In this document: positions 39,362-51,030 of the stretch, one piece after another | Position numbering within the stretch: position 1 is the stretch's first letter | Layout: each line of letters opens with the position of its first letter | NCBI RefSeq assembly: GCF_040581485.1 | Contig: NC_090134.1 | Location: 3,844,001 to 3,908,000 of the forward strand | Origin: Linepithema humile | Taxonomy: Eukaryota; Arthropoda; Insecta; Hymenoptera; Formicidae | Direction: 5' to 3' | DNA length: 64,000 nucleotides | Translations under genes and position numbers: made by a program | The notes under the pieces: model-generated | Databases searched by the model: none | What the model saw: the letters and a program-made list of their open reading frames with translations, nothing else | Told to the model about the DNA's origin: nothing

Positions 39362-41435
39362 GTGAGTGTCCTTTTTTCCGGCGAAACGTATATATATATA
39401 TCTATATATCTATATATTTCCAATTTATTATTGATTACTTTTTATTCTCGTATATCCTCTCTTTGCTCTGCATTTCTATACATATATACATAGACTATTG
39501 ATAACCGTTATCGTCTCGCTCATTCGCAATCGTCGGCAGGAGCGGCGCATTGCAGATGAGACGACGATGTACTTGCGCCAAGTTCCTTTGAGTTGCAACT
39601 GCAATTACATATTGCAATGCATTGTATATCGCGTTACGGTCATCATCATGACCGAATCACGGCGGATCGTTCGTGACGCGCCACCCGGTGATGACATACG
39701 CGGCTTTGAAATATAAGTCAGTACATATAAGCGTACTTTGCTTCACCCGAAAGTCCGACGGTGATCGCATACGCACGTATACGCGCGCACGCACGCATAC
39801 GTGGTGTATATGCGCCGAATTCACTTTGCATGTGGGTCTCTTGCATGTGCCCAAGTGCTTTGCTGTTTGCTGCTCTCCCTGCTAATTTGATAGAAATATC
39901 GCGTCATTAACGAAATTGCCGTTCGTGCGGTGTCTCGAGGATCATGATCAATGGTCTCACAGCAAACAGGACACTCGTTCGTTCCATTGCGCTTGATTTG
40001 TAACAAATTCCCCCGCCGACAGTAGCCACCCCCTTTATGATCGAGCTCTTTCAATGTTTCGACGCGAGACATGTTCTAAAACTCTTCGCCAGTAACGTCG
40101 ATGCTCTCATCGCTTGTCGTTGACGTACGTCAAAGCGTTATTTCAAAAGCATCCTCAACGTAGCTTTCGTTCGGTAAATTACGGCCGTGACTTTTCACTG
40201 CGGCTACAAAGAGAGAGAGAGAAAGAGATACGCGCGGTATATTGTAAATATTGTTCCAATGATGATCGAGGAAAAGAGAAAGGAGAGGAATAGCAAAGAG
40301 ACTCAAAGCTGTCGCGACGGAGATTTTGACATTTTGAAGACTAGAGGATTTTACAAAAAAAAGGGCTATAAGTGAAAAATGATTTATCCGCTGAAGAGTT
40401 CTTTATGAAAGGTCGAAGAAGCTAGTTTGCGAAACATTTATGAGATATAATATAAATAATAAGGAAGATTTTTCGCGTTTATTGTCTAATTAATAATATT
40501 GCTTTGTAGAACTTTTTCCCCGAAAATATTCTTACTTGCAATACTTTATAGCTTTCTTTGTATAAAGTCTTCACTTGCGTGTCATATCCGACGCCAGTTT
40601 GGAAATCTCGTTGGGACATAATAAATGCGAAAAACGAGATCGTGCATGCTCGTCTACTGTGGCGAATATATTGTCTTCTTTTCCGAACTAATTCACTGTC
40701 CATCACGTCCCTCATGTATATTCCCTCGTTTTCTCTCTGCCTTCCGACGCATAAACATATATATCCAGCCTGTCTTTCTCTCTCTTTCTCGTCCCTGTTT
40801 GAACATCCATCTTCTCGTCTTTGCCTCTTTATCCCACTTTATCCGTCGTCCGTCGATTTCTAAACGCTACTACAGAGGTGTGAAAATTATTAGATCAAAG
40901 CGAATTATTCCGCCGATATCTCCCTAAATAGGATAATTATGTAGAGTCACACTTAAAACGCGAGCGTTACAGCGTAAACAAAACGCATTAGAATGGAAAA
41001 TGCTACATACATTAAGGATCTCTAATTACACAATTTATAATTGTCTAAATAATTGAAAAATACGAAACCTTCATCCTAGAATCCGATCGGTTTTTCACAC
41101 CTTTGTATCTTCCACTATCTCGCAACGGTTTTTTCTACTCCTTCTGCACAGCATTCTTTCCTCCGCTACGCGTGCAGCTCGCGCCAAGCGTGTACTAGCT
41201 GATCGTAAAAGCTCGACCCCTTCCGTCTGTGAACTCCATCTCCACGTACTTTGAGGGGACCGAGAAAAAGCGCTCGAAGTTTACCATTCGAGAGAGACGG
41301 AAAAAAAAAAAAACTGACAAGCGAAAGAGACTACGAAAAGCCAGACGAATCCTCTCCCGTCCTGCCAGCCTGTCTTGCTAGCTCACTGTCAAGAAGTTGA
41401 CCTTCGTTTTTGGCCATGGTTGTTTTTTACTACAT

Positions 41436-41605
41436 TTATATATATATATACATAAATATATATACATATATATATACACATACGTTATGTATCGCATACC
41501 GTTTGTACATTGTGGTATAAATATCTATATATATTTACATATATAGTTTTTGCAATATATATATAAATATTTATACATTATACATATATCTATATATATA
41601 TATTG
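41436..41605. repeat. TATATACA-type AT-rich repeat
   Basis: About 170 bases are dominated by TATATA with ATACA and ATATTT interruptions, lying in intron 2. Confidence 0.85.
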
Positions 41606-41867
41606 GAAAATTTATTGACATATTCATTATACCATTTGTTACTTTGTAATATCTGTATTTCGATTTGTCGTTTTGAGTGCAATGTCTTTTGCTACGGCGA
41701 ATAAATTTTGCGGCGCGGCACATACGCTGCGAGTACAATTAAAGGGAGGAGGGACGAGAGGGGCGGGTTGAGAACGAGGCTGTGAGGGTTGTCATGGACC
41801 TGTATAGACATATATATCTGTTGCTATTTTTATCTACGTATATATATTTATTCATTTATTTATATAT

Positions 41868-42252
41868 ATGCAAGATGTCTCCCCCGGAAATATCGTCACC
41901 CATTTTATTTATAGATTTCTTGACCAATTTGAAATCAATCTTACTTCAAAATAAATTTATCAACACGCTTCTTTGTAATTTCAATATCATATATACATAC
42001 ATAGTGTCAAATATCCTTGTAAGTTTCATAATAAGATTCTGATAAAGTCTCTGAAATTAATTAATGAAATAGTTTTTATTTTTTATTTGCATTGTTTACT
42101 TTGTCAAGAATTTGTTGATTTTAGTCATTTATAAATTAACAACTCTCTTAAATAAAATATTTGAAAAAAAAAATTAAAGATATTTATGTTTTCAAATTGG
42201 TCAAAAAATCATAGATGAAAGGAATGGCGGTAATTCGGGGACACCCTGTATA
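41868..42252. mobile_element. Inverted-repeat element (MITE) in intron 2
   Basis: The two ends are imperfect inverted repeats of about 63-68 bases. The left arm (41868-41935) has GATGTCTCC at its edge and TTGACCAATTTGAAA at its inner side. The complement of the right arm (42190-42252) has GGGTGTCCCCG and TTTTGACCAATTTGAAAA at the same places. The core between them is about 250 bases, AT-rich and non-coding. A TATATA-rich flank hides any clear target-site duplication. The outer motif GGGACACCCTGTATA is one I associate with ends of insect DNA elements, but I cannot name the family. Confidence 0.7.
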
Positions 42253-42480
42253 CATATATATATCAATACGTCGTGACACACTCGAATAGTTTGTCATACA
42301 TGTGCCTGGGGTGCGCGGCGCGCCAAACAAAAATGAGCGTCAACTTCTTGTGAATACCGTCTTGCGTGCTGCCGAGAAGCGTCAGCTTCTCGCCACGCCG
42401 GAGACACTTTCTCCTCCGAACGAATAGAATTTGTGAATTAGACACGAAAGGAAAAGAAGATAGAGAAGGAAACATAATGG

Positions 42481-42534
42481 AGAGACAAAGAGAGAGAGAG
42501 AGACAGAGAGAGAGAAAGAGAGAGAGAGAGAGAG
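42481..42534. repeat. (GA)n microsatellite
   Basis: About 54 bases are almost pure GA with a few CA and AAA interruptions, lying in intron 2. Confidence 0.9.
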
Positions 42535-43036
42535 GACCTGGTTTAGTCGCAACACGTGCTTACAGTAGTGTCGAAAGAACGAGCTTGCCTGTTCTTCCTT
42601 TCTTTATTTATTTATTTTTTTTTACCGAAAACTTAGATGCATTAGAGAGAAGCGAAAGAAGGGAGCACGATGCGAAGCGGAAGGATATCTTGTTTTTTTT
42701 TTTTTTCTTGTCCATTCGAGGTAACCGCGGCGCTCGTCTGTTTCCGAAACGATGCGCCGCGGTTTATATATATATATATAGATACATATATTTATATAAT
42801 ATACATATATACATATATGTAATATATGTGTGCATCTGTGTATCCTGCGAATCGAGTAGTGCCGGGACGAACGATTTGTCGCACATTATTGCGGTATACA
42901 TACGGTAGTGTAGTATTGCGGTATATAATCAGTACTAACGTACCGTCGGGATGCTCTTTCGGAACTAGATCGAAAAAAAATGTTTTCAAAAAGAGAAAAA
43001 TAGAACAATAACTCGAAGTAGATTAAAGTAGAGACC

Positions 43037-43055
43037 AAAAAAAAAAAAAAAAAAA
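43037..43055. repeat. Poly-A run of 19
   Basis: Nineteen A are followed by about 80 bases of GA-rich sequence, only 140 bases before the zinc-finger exon. The pyrimidine tract of the acceptor is therefore confined to the last 25 bases. Confidence 0.9.
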
Positions 43056-43195
43056 GAAAGAGAAAGAGAGAAGAGAGACTAGATAGAAAGAGAGATACAA
43101 AGAGAGAGATAGAGTCGGAGATGAGTCTTTCCCGCGGGGGTACAGAGCACCGGAGGGAAGACAAGAAGTTGATGTTCTTGTTTGTTTGGTTGCAG

Positions 43196-43789
43196 GAGTT
43201 GATGGGTGTGGATGAGCGGGTGTTTGCGTGCATGTACTGCGGTGCCTCGTTCCTCCACCAGAGCAAGCTGACGCGGCACATCCTCTCGCACAGCCTCGAG
43301 TCGCTCAAGTACCGCGAGCAGGCGGCCCACCTGCAGCTGCAGGCTCAGCTGGGCCTCGAGCCCGGCATGCACCTGCCGCCGGAGGCCCACTACCCCGCCG
43401 CGGGTACGATCGAGCCGATGGACTTCGAGCTCGCGGCCCACTCGGACCCGACCTCCGGCGTCGTCCTCTGCAAGTTCTGCGGCAAGTCCTTCCCGGACGT
43501 CGGCTCGCTGATCGCTCACCTACCGGCGCACACCGGCGATCGGCCGTTCAAGTGCGAGTTCTGCGGCAAGGCGTTCAAGCTGCGCCACCACATGAAGGAC
43601 CATTGTCGCGTGCACACCGGTGAGCGGCCGTTCCGGTGTACGCTGTGCGGCAAAACCTTCTCGAGGTCGACGATACTCAAGGCCCACGAAAAGACACATT
43701 ATCCGAAGTATGTGCGCAAGTTCCTGTCCCCGAGCCCCGTGGACCCCTCCGAGGAAGAGGCCCCGCCGCCGCCACCGCCGCATCATTGA
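43196..43789 (+). CDS. mamo: Exon C: four C2H2 zinc fingers and C-terminus
   Basis: Encodes residues 399-595. The acceptor GGTTGCAG is followed in phase 0 by ELMGVDERVFACMYCG. All four fingers have the form C-X2-C-X12-H-X3-H: CMYC...HILSH (410-430), CKFC...HLPAH (490-510), CEFC...HCRVH (518-538), CTLC...HEKTH (546-566). Fingers 2-4 are joined by classic linkers TGDRPFK and TGERPFR, so they probably bind DNA as a unit. Finger 1 is separated by 59 residues. The C-terminus is basic then Ser/Pro/Glu-rich and ends in six Pro and two His before TGA. GC is high, unlike the flanking intron. The finger cluster matches what I recall of mamo proteins. Confidence 0.9.
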   Translation, partial: ELMGVDERVFACMYCGASFLHQSKLTRHILSHSLESLKYREQAAHLQLQAQLGLEPGMHLPPEAHYPAAGTIEPMDFELAAHSDPTSGVVLCKFCGKSFPDVGSLIAHLPAHTGDRPFKCEFCGKAFKLRHHMKDHCRVHTGERPFRCTLCGKTFSRSTILKAHEKTHYPKYVRKFLSPSPVDPSEEEAPPPPPPHH

Positions 43790-44125
43790 GTTCGCCTTAG
43801 CCTCAGCAGTAAAGACCGCCGTCATGCCGCCGCCGCCGCCGCCGCCGCCGTCGCCGCTGGCGACGACGACGACGACGACGATCGCCGTACGGAACGCGCT
43901 GCTGATCAACGACGCCACCGCGTTGTCGTCGTCGCCAATCGCTCGAACGGACCGACGACGACGACAACGGTGTCGTTTCCGCTTCCGGTGCGGCCGCCGC
44001 CGCCACCGCCGCCGCGACGCGTCTCTCCGACATCGTTCCGCATCCGCATGTTCCGCCCCGCTCCCACTCCGCACGTTCTCCGATTCTCCCCCGGTACCAC
44101 CCGTCTCCTCTCATCCACCTGCTGA
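43790..44125 (+). other. In-frame open extension after the TGA stop
   Basis: After TGA (43787-43789) the same frame stays open for 111 codons to a second TGA at 44123-44125. It would encode homopolymer tracts Ala8, Asp7, Val4, Thr5 and Pro7 from nearly pure GCC, GAC, GTC, ACG and CCG codons, the sort of low-complexity sequence found in insect transcription factors. The block is very GC-rich, and a second plus-strand frame is also open across it, so openness alone is weak evidence. It is at least 3' untranslated sequence, and possibly a readthrough extension. Confidence 0.35.
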
Positions 44126-44757
44126 TCACACGCGTCGCGACGCGCTGCACCCGCCGCGGGCCGCGCGACGCGCGACTCCCCGCGTCGTCGTCACCCAACG
44201 GTCTCAACAATCGAGCGACGGGGCAAGAAGCCGGCGGTGTTTCTAGTTAGTCCTGTGATTTTGGTTAGGATGGTTGGTAAACGCGTGTTCAGGGGGAGGG
44301 ACACGTTAATAACGAGCTCCCTCGTTTAATCAGTGCTTTAAGACGAAACGTTTAGCTTATTATATACATATAAATATATAAATATATATATAGATATATA
44401 TTATAAATTATACGTATATATATATCGATAAATTATTGAAGGTATATATATACATATACACACACACACGAGCGAGACGGGGTAAGTTAAAAGGAAGAAA
44501 AAGGGAGGGGGGGAAACGGGCAGAGCGAAACGGAACAGGAGGGTAAACAGGGGAGGGAGCGAGGGGGGAGGAGAATTTGAGCCGCCACGGTTGGTGCTTT
44601 TAAGAGATTTTGATAAAATGCTGTGAATATTATATTGATTACGATTAACTATAAACTATTGTAATAATGTACTGACGTTGTACGATGTACGATGCGACTG
44701 TTGTTGATATGATTGAGAATATTTTATACAGTTGACACGGGGGGTTGGGAATAAGAA
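44126..44757 (+). other. Probable 3' untranslated region
   Basis: GC content falls after 44250 into TATATA-rich and purine-rich sequence, with TGAATATTATATTG and AACTATTGTAATAATG strings. There is no perfect AATAAA close to the stop; AATAAG occurs at about 44750. The true 3' end is not determined. Confidence 0.4.
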
Positions 44758-44778
44758 CGCGCGCGCGCGCGCGCGCGC
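44758..44778. repeat. (CG)n run
   Basis: About 21 bases of alternating C and G, a classic Z-DNA-prone sequence, lie about 1 kb after the stop codon. Confidence 0.95.
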
Positions 44779-45488
44779 CGACGGTAAAAAGACACGACTG
44801 GAAACTGGATAGGGCGGGGAGGGGGGGATAAACAGGAAACGTCCACTTAGTGAAATTCTACTATGGTGCAGTTTGACTCGGTGGACACGCGGTTCGTAAA
44901 TTTGCAATAGGGAAAAACTGAGTAAAAGAAAGAGAGAAAGAGAGAGAGGTAGGAAGAGGGTGAAAGGTAGAATTTGTTACGAGTGCGCTGGCATTAGTGG
45001 CTTCTTCGATTAACTATTGTTCCTCATTTTTTTTCCAAGGCAATATCACCTTCCTCCGCGCTCTCGCCGTCGCGAGTCGACGGATCATGGACGGATACCG
45101 GCGCGCAGACCGCACCGAAAAACACTGGATCGAATCCGTCTTTTTTTGTGCACGTCGGAAAGTGTTTCGTGCGTTCCGACGTTTACGGTTTGCAGAATTT
45201 GCTGTCCGGAGTGCATCCTTCAGCGAGTCCGCGCGCGCGAACTCGTCGCCGCAAGAAGGTTTGGAAAAAATCAAGTAATCAAGCGATTCCTTATCGCGAA
45301 GCCTCTCGTATCGGACACGTTTCCGGCGCGATTCTCTCGCATCTCGCCGATCGAGAGTTGCAGTGAATACGCGACGGCGCGGTAGCCATTGAGACAGTGC
45401 AATACCTGATTATGCGACACATCATTACGCTACTTTTTTTTATTCTATTTTAGTTTAATTCTTATTTAACGTTACTTACATTTCTTAT
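44779..45488. other. No gene seen
   Basis: A purine-rich tract (44921-44970) precedes a CpG-rich patch (45050-45390) with overlapping frames of up to 122 codons on both strands and no recognisable domain. It may be extended 3' untranslated or intergenic DNA. Confidence 0.45.
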
Positions 45489-45691
45489 GTACATTGCGAA
45501 AAAATTCGACAAATTTACAGAGATAAGATGGAAAAATTGTATGATAAATAACGAAAATACGCTAAATAAATAGTGTGAAATTGATATGAAATTATGTAAA
45601 CTTACACTATTTATTTAGTATATTTTCGTTATTTATCGTGCAATTTTTACATCACATTTGTGTAAATTTACCAAATTTTTATACATTGTGC
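45489..45691. repeat. Foldback with arms of about 90 bases
   Basis: The left arm (45489-45579) and right arm (45602-45691) are imperfect reverse complements separated by 22 bases. The inner part is nearly perfect: GATAAATAACGAAAATA, then CTAAATAAATAGTGT, each found complemented on the right. Outer parts (GTACATTGCG, AAATTTACA) also pair with mismatches and small gaps. A transcript through it would form a long hairpin. It may be a foldback-type element or a source of small RNAs; neither is shown. Confidence 0.85.
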
Positions 45692-48600
45692 AAAGTAGTT
45701 AGATAGTTCAATCGCGTTGACTCGATTCACGGGTGATACCGTTTTTCGTTCCACTCGCGAGTTCGTCTTTATTTATTTATAGCCCTCTGGGGGCGAATAG
45801 GAAGACACTCGGACGTGCGTGTTCTCGGAGAAAACATGGGGATCGGATATGGATCTTATTGCACGATTCACCCTGTCATCGGCGACGTATCGACCGTCTT
45901 ATCGAACTGGCAAGTTAAACGCGAGTGAATCAAACGCGATATCATATGTACGCAAACATCCGCAATAGAGATCGATGCAATATAGGGTGTCCAATAATAG
46001 GTGTGTTCTTTAAAATAGATGACATTTCCGTGAATATATTAAGGTGTTTTTTTCAACTTTTAGTGAGAAATATCATAATAATCAGGAAAAAAATCAATTT
46101 ATTATTTTATCGAAAATCTGTTTTAATAATTTTTAATTTAAAATAACGTGCAAAATTAATAAAATTATAGTAACTCATAAATTTGTTAAAAAAAGAAGAA
46201 ATTATTTGAGTTTTTGCCTGACACAAATATCGCTTCGCACATCTGTTATTGTATACATTCTGTACATTTTCCACATTACGCATAATGATCCCACACGTTT
46301 CTCGCCAATGTCCGAGTGAGAACCAGTATTTGAGACACATATTTTTATTTTCCTATTAGATGAAGTAAGATAATTAGTGCGCACGCAAGTGGCCTGTGTA
46401 AGCAGACTAGCGACTTTTTTTCGGTAAACGATGGAGATGACCATCGTCGACGGCGGCCGACGGTCCGATTCCTCGAAGGCGAAGGTACAAACGTAATTCT
46501 CATTGATTTCCTCGGGTAATTTAATTCGGTGCGACACGCGAGTGCACGAGGACGAAAAACAGGCGCGTCTTCGCGGATCCTCGTAAGCAGTAAACACACG
46601 CTGCACTATCGCGGCCGAGACGATTGCATGTGATCGTAAGCGAGCGCGCAACGAGCTCTTTCCCCGTCTCTTCCTTTTAAGCGATTCGATGAGCGCATTG
46701 TATATTTAGCAGCCACTTACTTTCCGTCGTCCTCCTTGGAAGGGCCTTCCCCACCCACCGAGCGAACGGAGTCGCTCGAAATCGATCGATCTCTGAAATA
46801 TTCATTGCATTCCGTGCGCGGAAGCCTGCAAAACGGCACCGAAGGAATCGCCTCGCGGAAGATATCGATTAATCGACGTCCAATACACGTGCGAGTCAAT
46901 TTTGGTCCCTTTCAAATCGCCACGAATAGACAATCTCTTGACCCTAAAATGCTAACCATTGTGTTGAAAAGACGCGTATACTTTAGCAAAATGTTGTCTT
47001 GAAAGAATTGTTTTTAAAATGAATTTCTCGCTGAAGCGTTATTTTTATAGCAGTTTTGTTTTAATAGTGTAAAATTTTTGTAAATATTCGAGAACGCGTA
47101 AGAATTTTAAAATCTTAGTACATATCTCTGATTGCAATAATGTACAGTAGACATACATTTTACTTTTCTTTAGTATTCTAGGATTAGCGGAGCGAAAGCG
47201 TGGTGAGCGGCAGAGTGAATTTATTTAGAGCTGTGATGATTATACGAATTATCCGAACAAGCGATACTTATTGCGCGTTCTCACTCAATTTACGAGTGAT
47301 TATTTTCTCTCTTCATTTCGATGCGTCTACGTCTCTGTCGGTGATCGTAATTCCTGCGACTTCTGTGATATTTCGCGAACGCACCGCTATTTTATTAGTA
47401 GACAATGCACTTGTCACTTATCGTGACTTACATTCCATCGCTACTTTAGTTTTAATCTCGCAGTGATAGAATGCTTTCGTCTTTTGACTCGTCGTTCGAC
47501 CAGATTCGAGAGCGACGCAGACTTTTCGATGCGTGTGATTTAATTGTGATCTCTTGAGCGGCGTTAAACTTAATTGCAACTCGGTGCTTCGATTTCGATT
47601 AGAAATTGTTCGCTTTAGGAAAACGCGCATTTTATTTTCGAATTTGCGCGTGTTTTATTTAAATTCTTTAAACGCGCAGCACACGATACACCCTCGGGAA
47701 ACGTAGACGCCAACGAGATAACATATGATAGAACGGATTAATGGAATGGTCCTCTAATCATCCGAAAGAAATTTTATTCTGTTGTACAAAATATAAATCT
47801 TTGACTTTTCATTTGAAAACCGAACAGAAGCGTGATTTATTTTACACCTGTGTAAAAAAAAATAGCGTCCAAAGTATCGCGCACATCTATCGCGCGCGAT
47901 AGAATCAATCCGTTCGTTTCGACGGACAGAAGGACGAAGTTTCATTCTACTGGCGATATACGAGCCGCCGGTCTCGAGCGCGTAGCTTTAATTAGAATAT
48001 TCGTCCGACAAATCGGCATTCCTCTGAAAACGGGATTTTAATTAATATTTACGAGTGACGGTGCCGTTAATGACTGGCAACCGTGAGGGTACATTGAAAT
48101 GAAAGTTCCGCCGCGATTCTGAACGAGCCTGATTAGAGTTGGCGTGTTTGGCAAATGGATCATAAAGTTTCCAAATACTGTATCAAAAATGCTGTCAGCG
48201 GGTTGTAAATTCCGGAATACGATTAATTAAATCCGCGCGACGCGCGGCCGTTACACAACGGACGACGACGCGTACGTCCGACTGTCCGCGGTATTAAAAT
48301 AATGATATCGCGAATTAAACATTCGACTCTCTCTCTCCATAAACTCGTAACTCTATATTCGAGACTCGAACATAGCAACCATTCCTATCGTCGTGCACAA
48401 TTCATGAGTTCTGGTCTCGATATTATTCCACATTTATCCACATTTATTTATTAATTGATTTGATTCATTGTGTTTTGCAACTTAAATTAAATCCGACTAA
48501 TCAGAACAGGAAATTTTCAATATTTTACACAAGCACTGAGCGATAAGTAAAAACCCGACAATGAAAATTAGAATTAGTTGAAAAAATTTGAATTAGTAGA

Positions 48601-50987
48601 ATTAATTCTTGCATTAACGAAAAAATTTAGGAAAAAATATCACATTTTATTGCCTTTGAAAGGATCATCTCTACAGCTATCATTTACATTCCTTTTCTAT
48701 TCGCGCTATCTTGATACTCGTCGACAACAATATCGCTGAAAGTTTTGCAAATAATTGCGGCGGACGTAATATTGTAAACAAAAAGATAAGTGAAAATAGT
48801 ATATGAATCACAGCTGCTTTGAAATTCATGTCGCAACTCACAACTCGGTCGTAATCTTCACGCTTCAACGCGCTTATTTGCGTTAATTTTCCGCATATAA
48901 TCGCGCAAAGCTACGCACTTTTTATCGTCTTGATCGTGGTAAACAGTCGAGGAGTTTTTTCCGCCAAGGCAAACGCCAACTTATCGTCGATGATTCTTTT
49001 CGCGTCGCATCTGTCATCCGGTCGACTCGGTTGCATCGACCGGCCAGGAAAACGCTGATGCTAATCGGAGAATTTTGCGGGCGTAACCTTATAATCATAA
49101 AAATATAATGAACGCGTACGCGTGGGGGACTGCATAATGTGCGTCAGTTCAACTGTTCTACGTTATCGCTTATAAACGTAAACGCGCGTCTGCGGCACAT
49201 GTCACGACAGATAAATTATAAATTGGGCAGTGATGCTCAAACGTTTTCAGGTTCTTGTATTCGCACTTTATCATCAACGTAGTATCCGTAATTTTGGTAA
49301 AAAATCAAATTTCAGCGAAACTATCATGAAAAATGATACTTTCCATTGATGCGGTTTTTTTTTAGATAAAAAATTATCAAACACGTAGTTCCATGTTCGC
49401 GAAACAAAGTTAGAGACGTTAAAAACGATCGAGCGAAGATTTACACGCAATCTATTTCGATATAAGAATAATAACGTTCAGCGTCGGTATGATTTTATTT
49501 TTCATGTCGAACAGAATCACCGTCGGACCGTCGCCTCGCCTGTTTTCATTACGTTAAACGAGACTTCGTCGACGTCCGTGTTTTGCCCGTGGTTTTACCG
49601 TCGTTCACCGAATTCCGAGTGATGTAAATATTCTGTTTACGCAACGATACGTCGCTGCTGCGCATCATGGTAACGCGGAGTCGCAATTATTCGCGCCGCG
49701 AACGCAGAACGCAGGATATAGACGGGCGATCTCGCCGTTAAAGTGCAATCGAGAGGAGAATTAATGAGCGCGACGTATACCGCTTGGCGTAAGGTACAAT
49801 CAGTTAGCAAAGTTCCAATTAACCTAGGTTTTAAGTAATCCAATGGTTCGTGTATGCGCGATAGAGAGAAGGAGAGAGTACGATTTGACGTTTAGTCTCC
49901 TACGGCTGCGTCGCTCTAAGACTCTCCTATTTCAAAGGAATCCTCTTTCCACTTGGCGAAATTCGTTCCAAGGCACTCCGTGTCTCGCGGATGTTTCATA
50001 TGCGATAGACGCAGATGCGGCAATGAATGACCATTATTCTTTTCTCATCTCTGTAGTCATATATTGCATACAAATTGGTAAAAATTTTCTTCTTTCCTTA
50101 AAAATTGATGTAAAAAAAGAAGATGATGTGCTTTCGATATGCAATTATTACTTTTAATATTTAATCTCGCCATTTTATCATTTTTACTTTTAAGTAGTGC
50201 ATTTTTGGCAGAAAGTCAATAACGTTGAAAAATTTATGATATAATAGAAAAGTAATTATATGGCACAGTAATTTTTTTCATCCAAGTGATTAAATTATGA
50301 AATTTCCTTAATAGGTCAGTCGCTGACACATCTATCCTTGGCGATGATTAATTATTTACGGCAATGAAAGATCCGTAACGTGTCTAGGAAAATTCTTAGT
50401 TAAATCGAACGCTTCGTATATTTTGTTAATGTCATTCCTCTCGTCCATCCCTTTTCCTTTTCTTTTCGATCTCATCTGTTCGCCGTGAATCCTCGCGAGA
50501 AAATGCACGTGCCTCGGATATTATTGTACGTCGGACTGTATTGTACATAGGGGGAATTTATATGCATACGTTGTATAAGTATTCGTCATATACACATACA
50601 TACACACACAAAACACATACACACTTAGGCTTTCGTTCTGTTTTTATATATATGTATGTAAGAGCGACTTTGGCCAAAAATACTGAAAAGATCGTTTAGG
50701 ATCGCTTGTCTTAGGGATTGCTTTTAATTTATCTTTAATTTATTATCATCATGATGAACTGAAAATTAGAAAATATTGGTAGCCTTAACTCGATTTTTGG
50801 AGATCCTAAAAAATTGCAACCTTCCGATCCCTCAGCTCCACCGTCGTCGAGGATGGTCGCTTAGTTTCGTAGTAACTCCTGAGTTTCTCTGTTCTGAAGT
50901 TCCTAAAAACCCGTTCTAACTCAACTGTACATAGTCTAGACGTGTAGCTTGTACCCATATTAGAATGTGTAATGTCATAATCGTTGT
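45692..50987. other. No gene seen
   Basis: No gene is supportable. TATAGGGTGTCCAATAATAG near 45983 resembles the end of the inverted-repeat element at 41868-42252, without a clear partner. Moderately CpG-rich patches lie at 46380-46900, 47930-48300 and 49490-49800. A frame of 149 codons on the minus strand (46202-46651) has no domain I recognise. Confidence 0.5.
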
Positions 50988-51030
50988 ATATGTGTGTGTG
51001 CGTGTGTGCGTGTGTGCGTGTGTGTGTGTA
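50988..51030. repeat. (GT)n microsatellite with GC interruptions
   Basis: About 43 bases of TGTGTGTGCG-type repeat. Flanking sequence from 50500 to 50660 is rich in ATACACA and TATATG strings of the type often seen in long insect 3' untranslated regions. Confidence 0.9.

Larger units (their letters stand above)
39362..43195 (+). other. Intron 2 (3834 bases)
   Basis: It begins GTGAGTGTCC and ends GTTTGTTTGGTTGCAG. It holds TA-rich repeats (41436-41605), an inverted-repeat element (41868-42252), a GA-rich run (42481-42534), a perfect 7-base hairpin GAGAAGC-GTCA-GCTTCTC at about 42373-42390, and an A19 run at 43037. I looked for another coding exon and found none, but a short one could be missed. 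Confidence 0.75.
37449..43789 (+). other. mamo: BTB-zinc finger gene, mamo-like (coding span)
   Basis: This is a three-exon coding model: 37449-38549, 39269-39361 and 43196-43789. Both junctions are phase 0, with GT-AG introns of 719 and 3834 bases, giving a 595-residue nuclear transcription factor. Layout: BTB/POZ at about residues 3-120, polyQ 131-148, Arg-acid repeat 161-206, polyQ 234-249, Pro/Ser-rich linker, then C2H2 fingers at 410-430, 490-510, 518-538 and 546-566. BTB domains dimerise and recruit co-regulators, and the fingers bind DNA. The N-terminus and the fingers both fit mamo, which in Drosophila is linked to germline meiosis and in silkworm to pigmentation; these roles are family knowledge. 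Other insect BTB-ZF genes (broad, abrupt, chinmo) are poorer matches to the BTB sequence. Automated pipelines may label it broad-complex-like. Additional alternative 3' exons could lie outside the model. Confidence 0.75.

Noticed and set aside
43619..43625. A GGTGAG donor-like site within the finger linker
   Set aside because: It is the normal coding of Thr-Gly-Glu linkers, and the long open frame through finger 4 shows it is exon.
43520..44246. Long Arg/His- or Thr-rich frames on both strands over the finger exon
   Set aside because: They are frame shadows of the GC-rich exon and its GC-rich 3' flank; none contains a domain.
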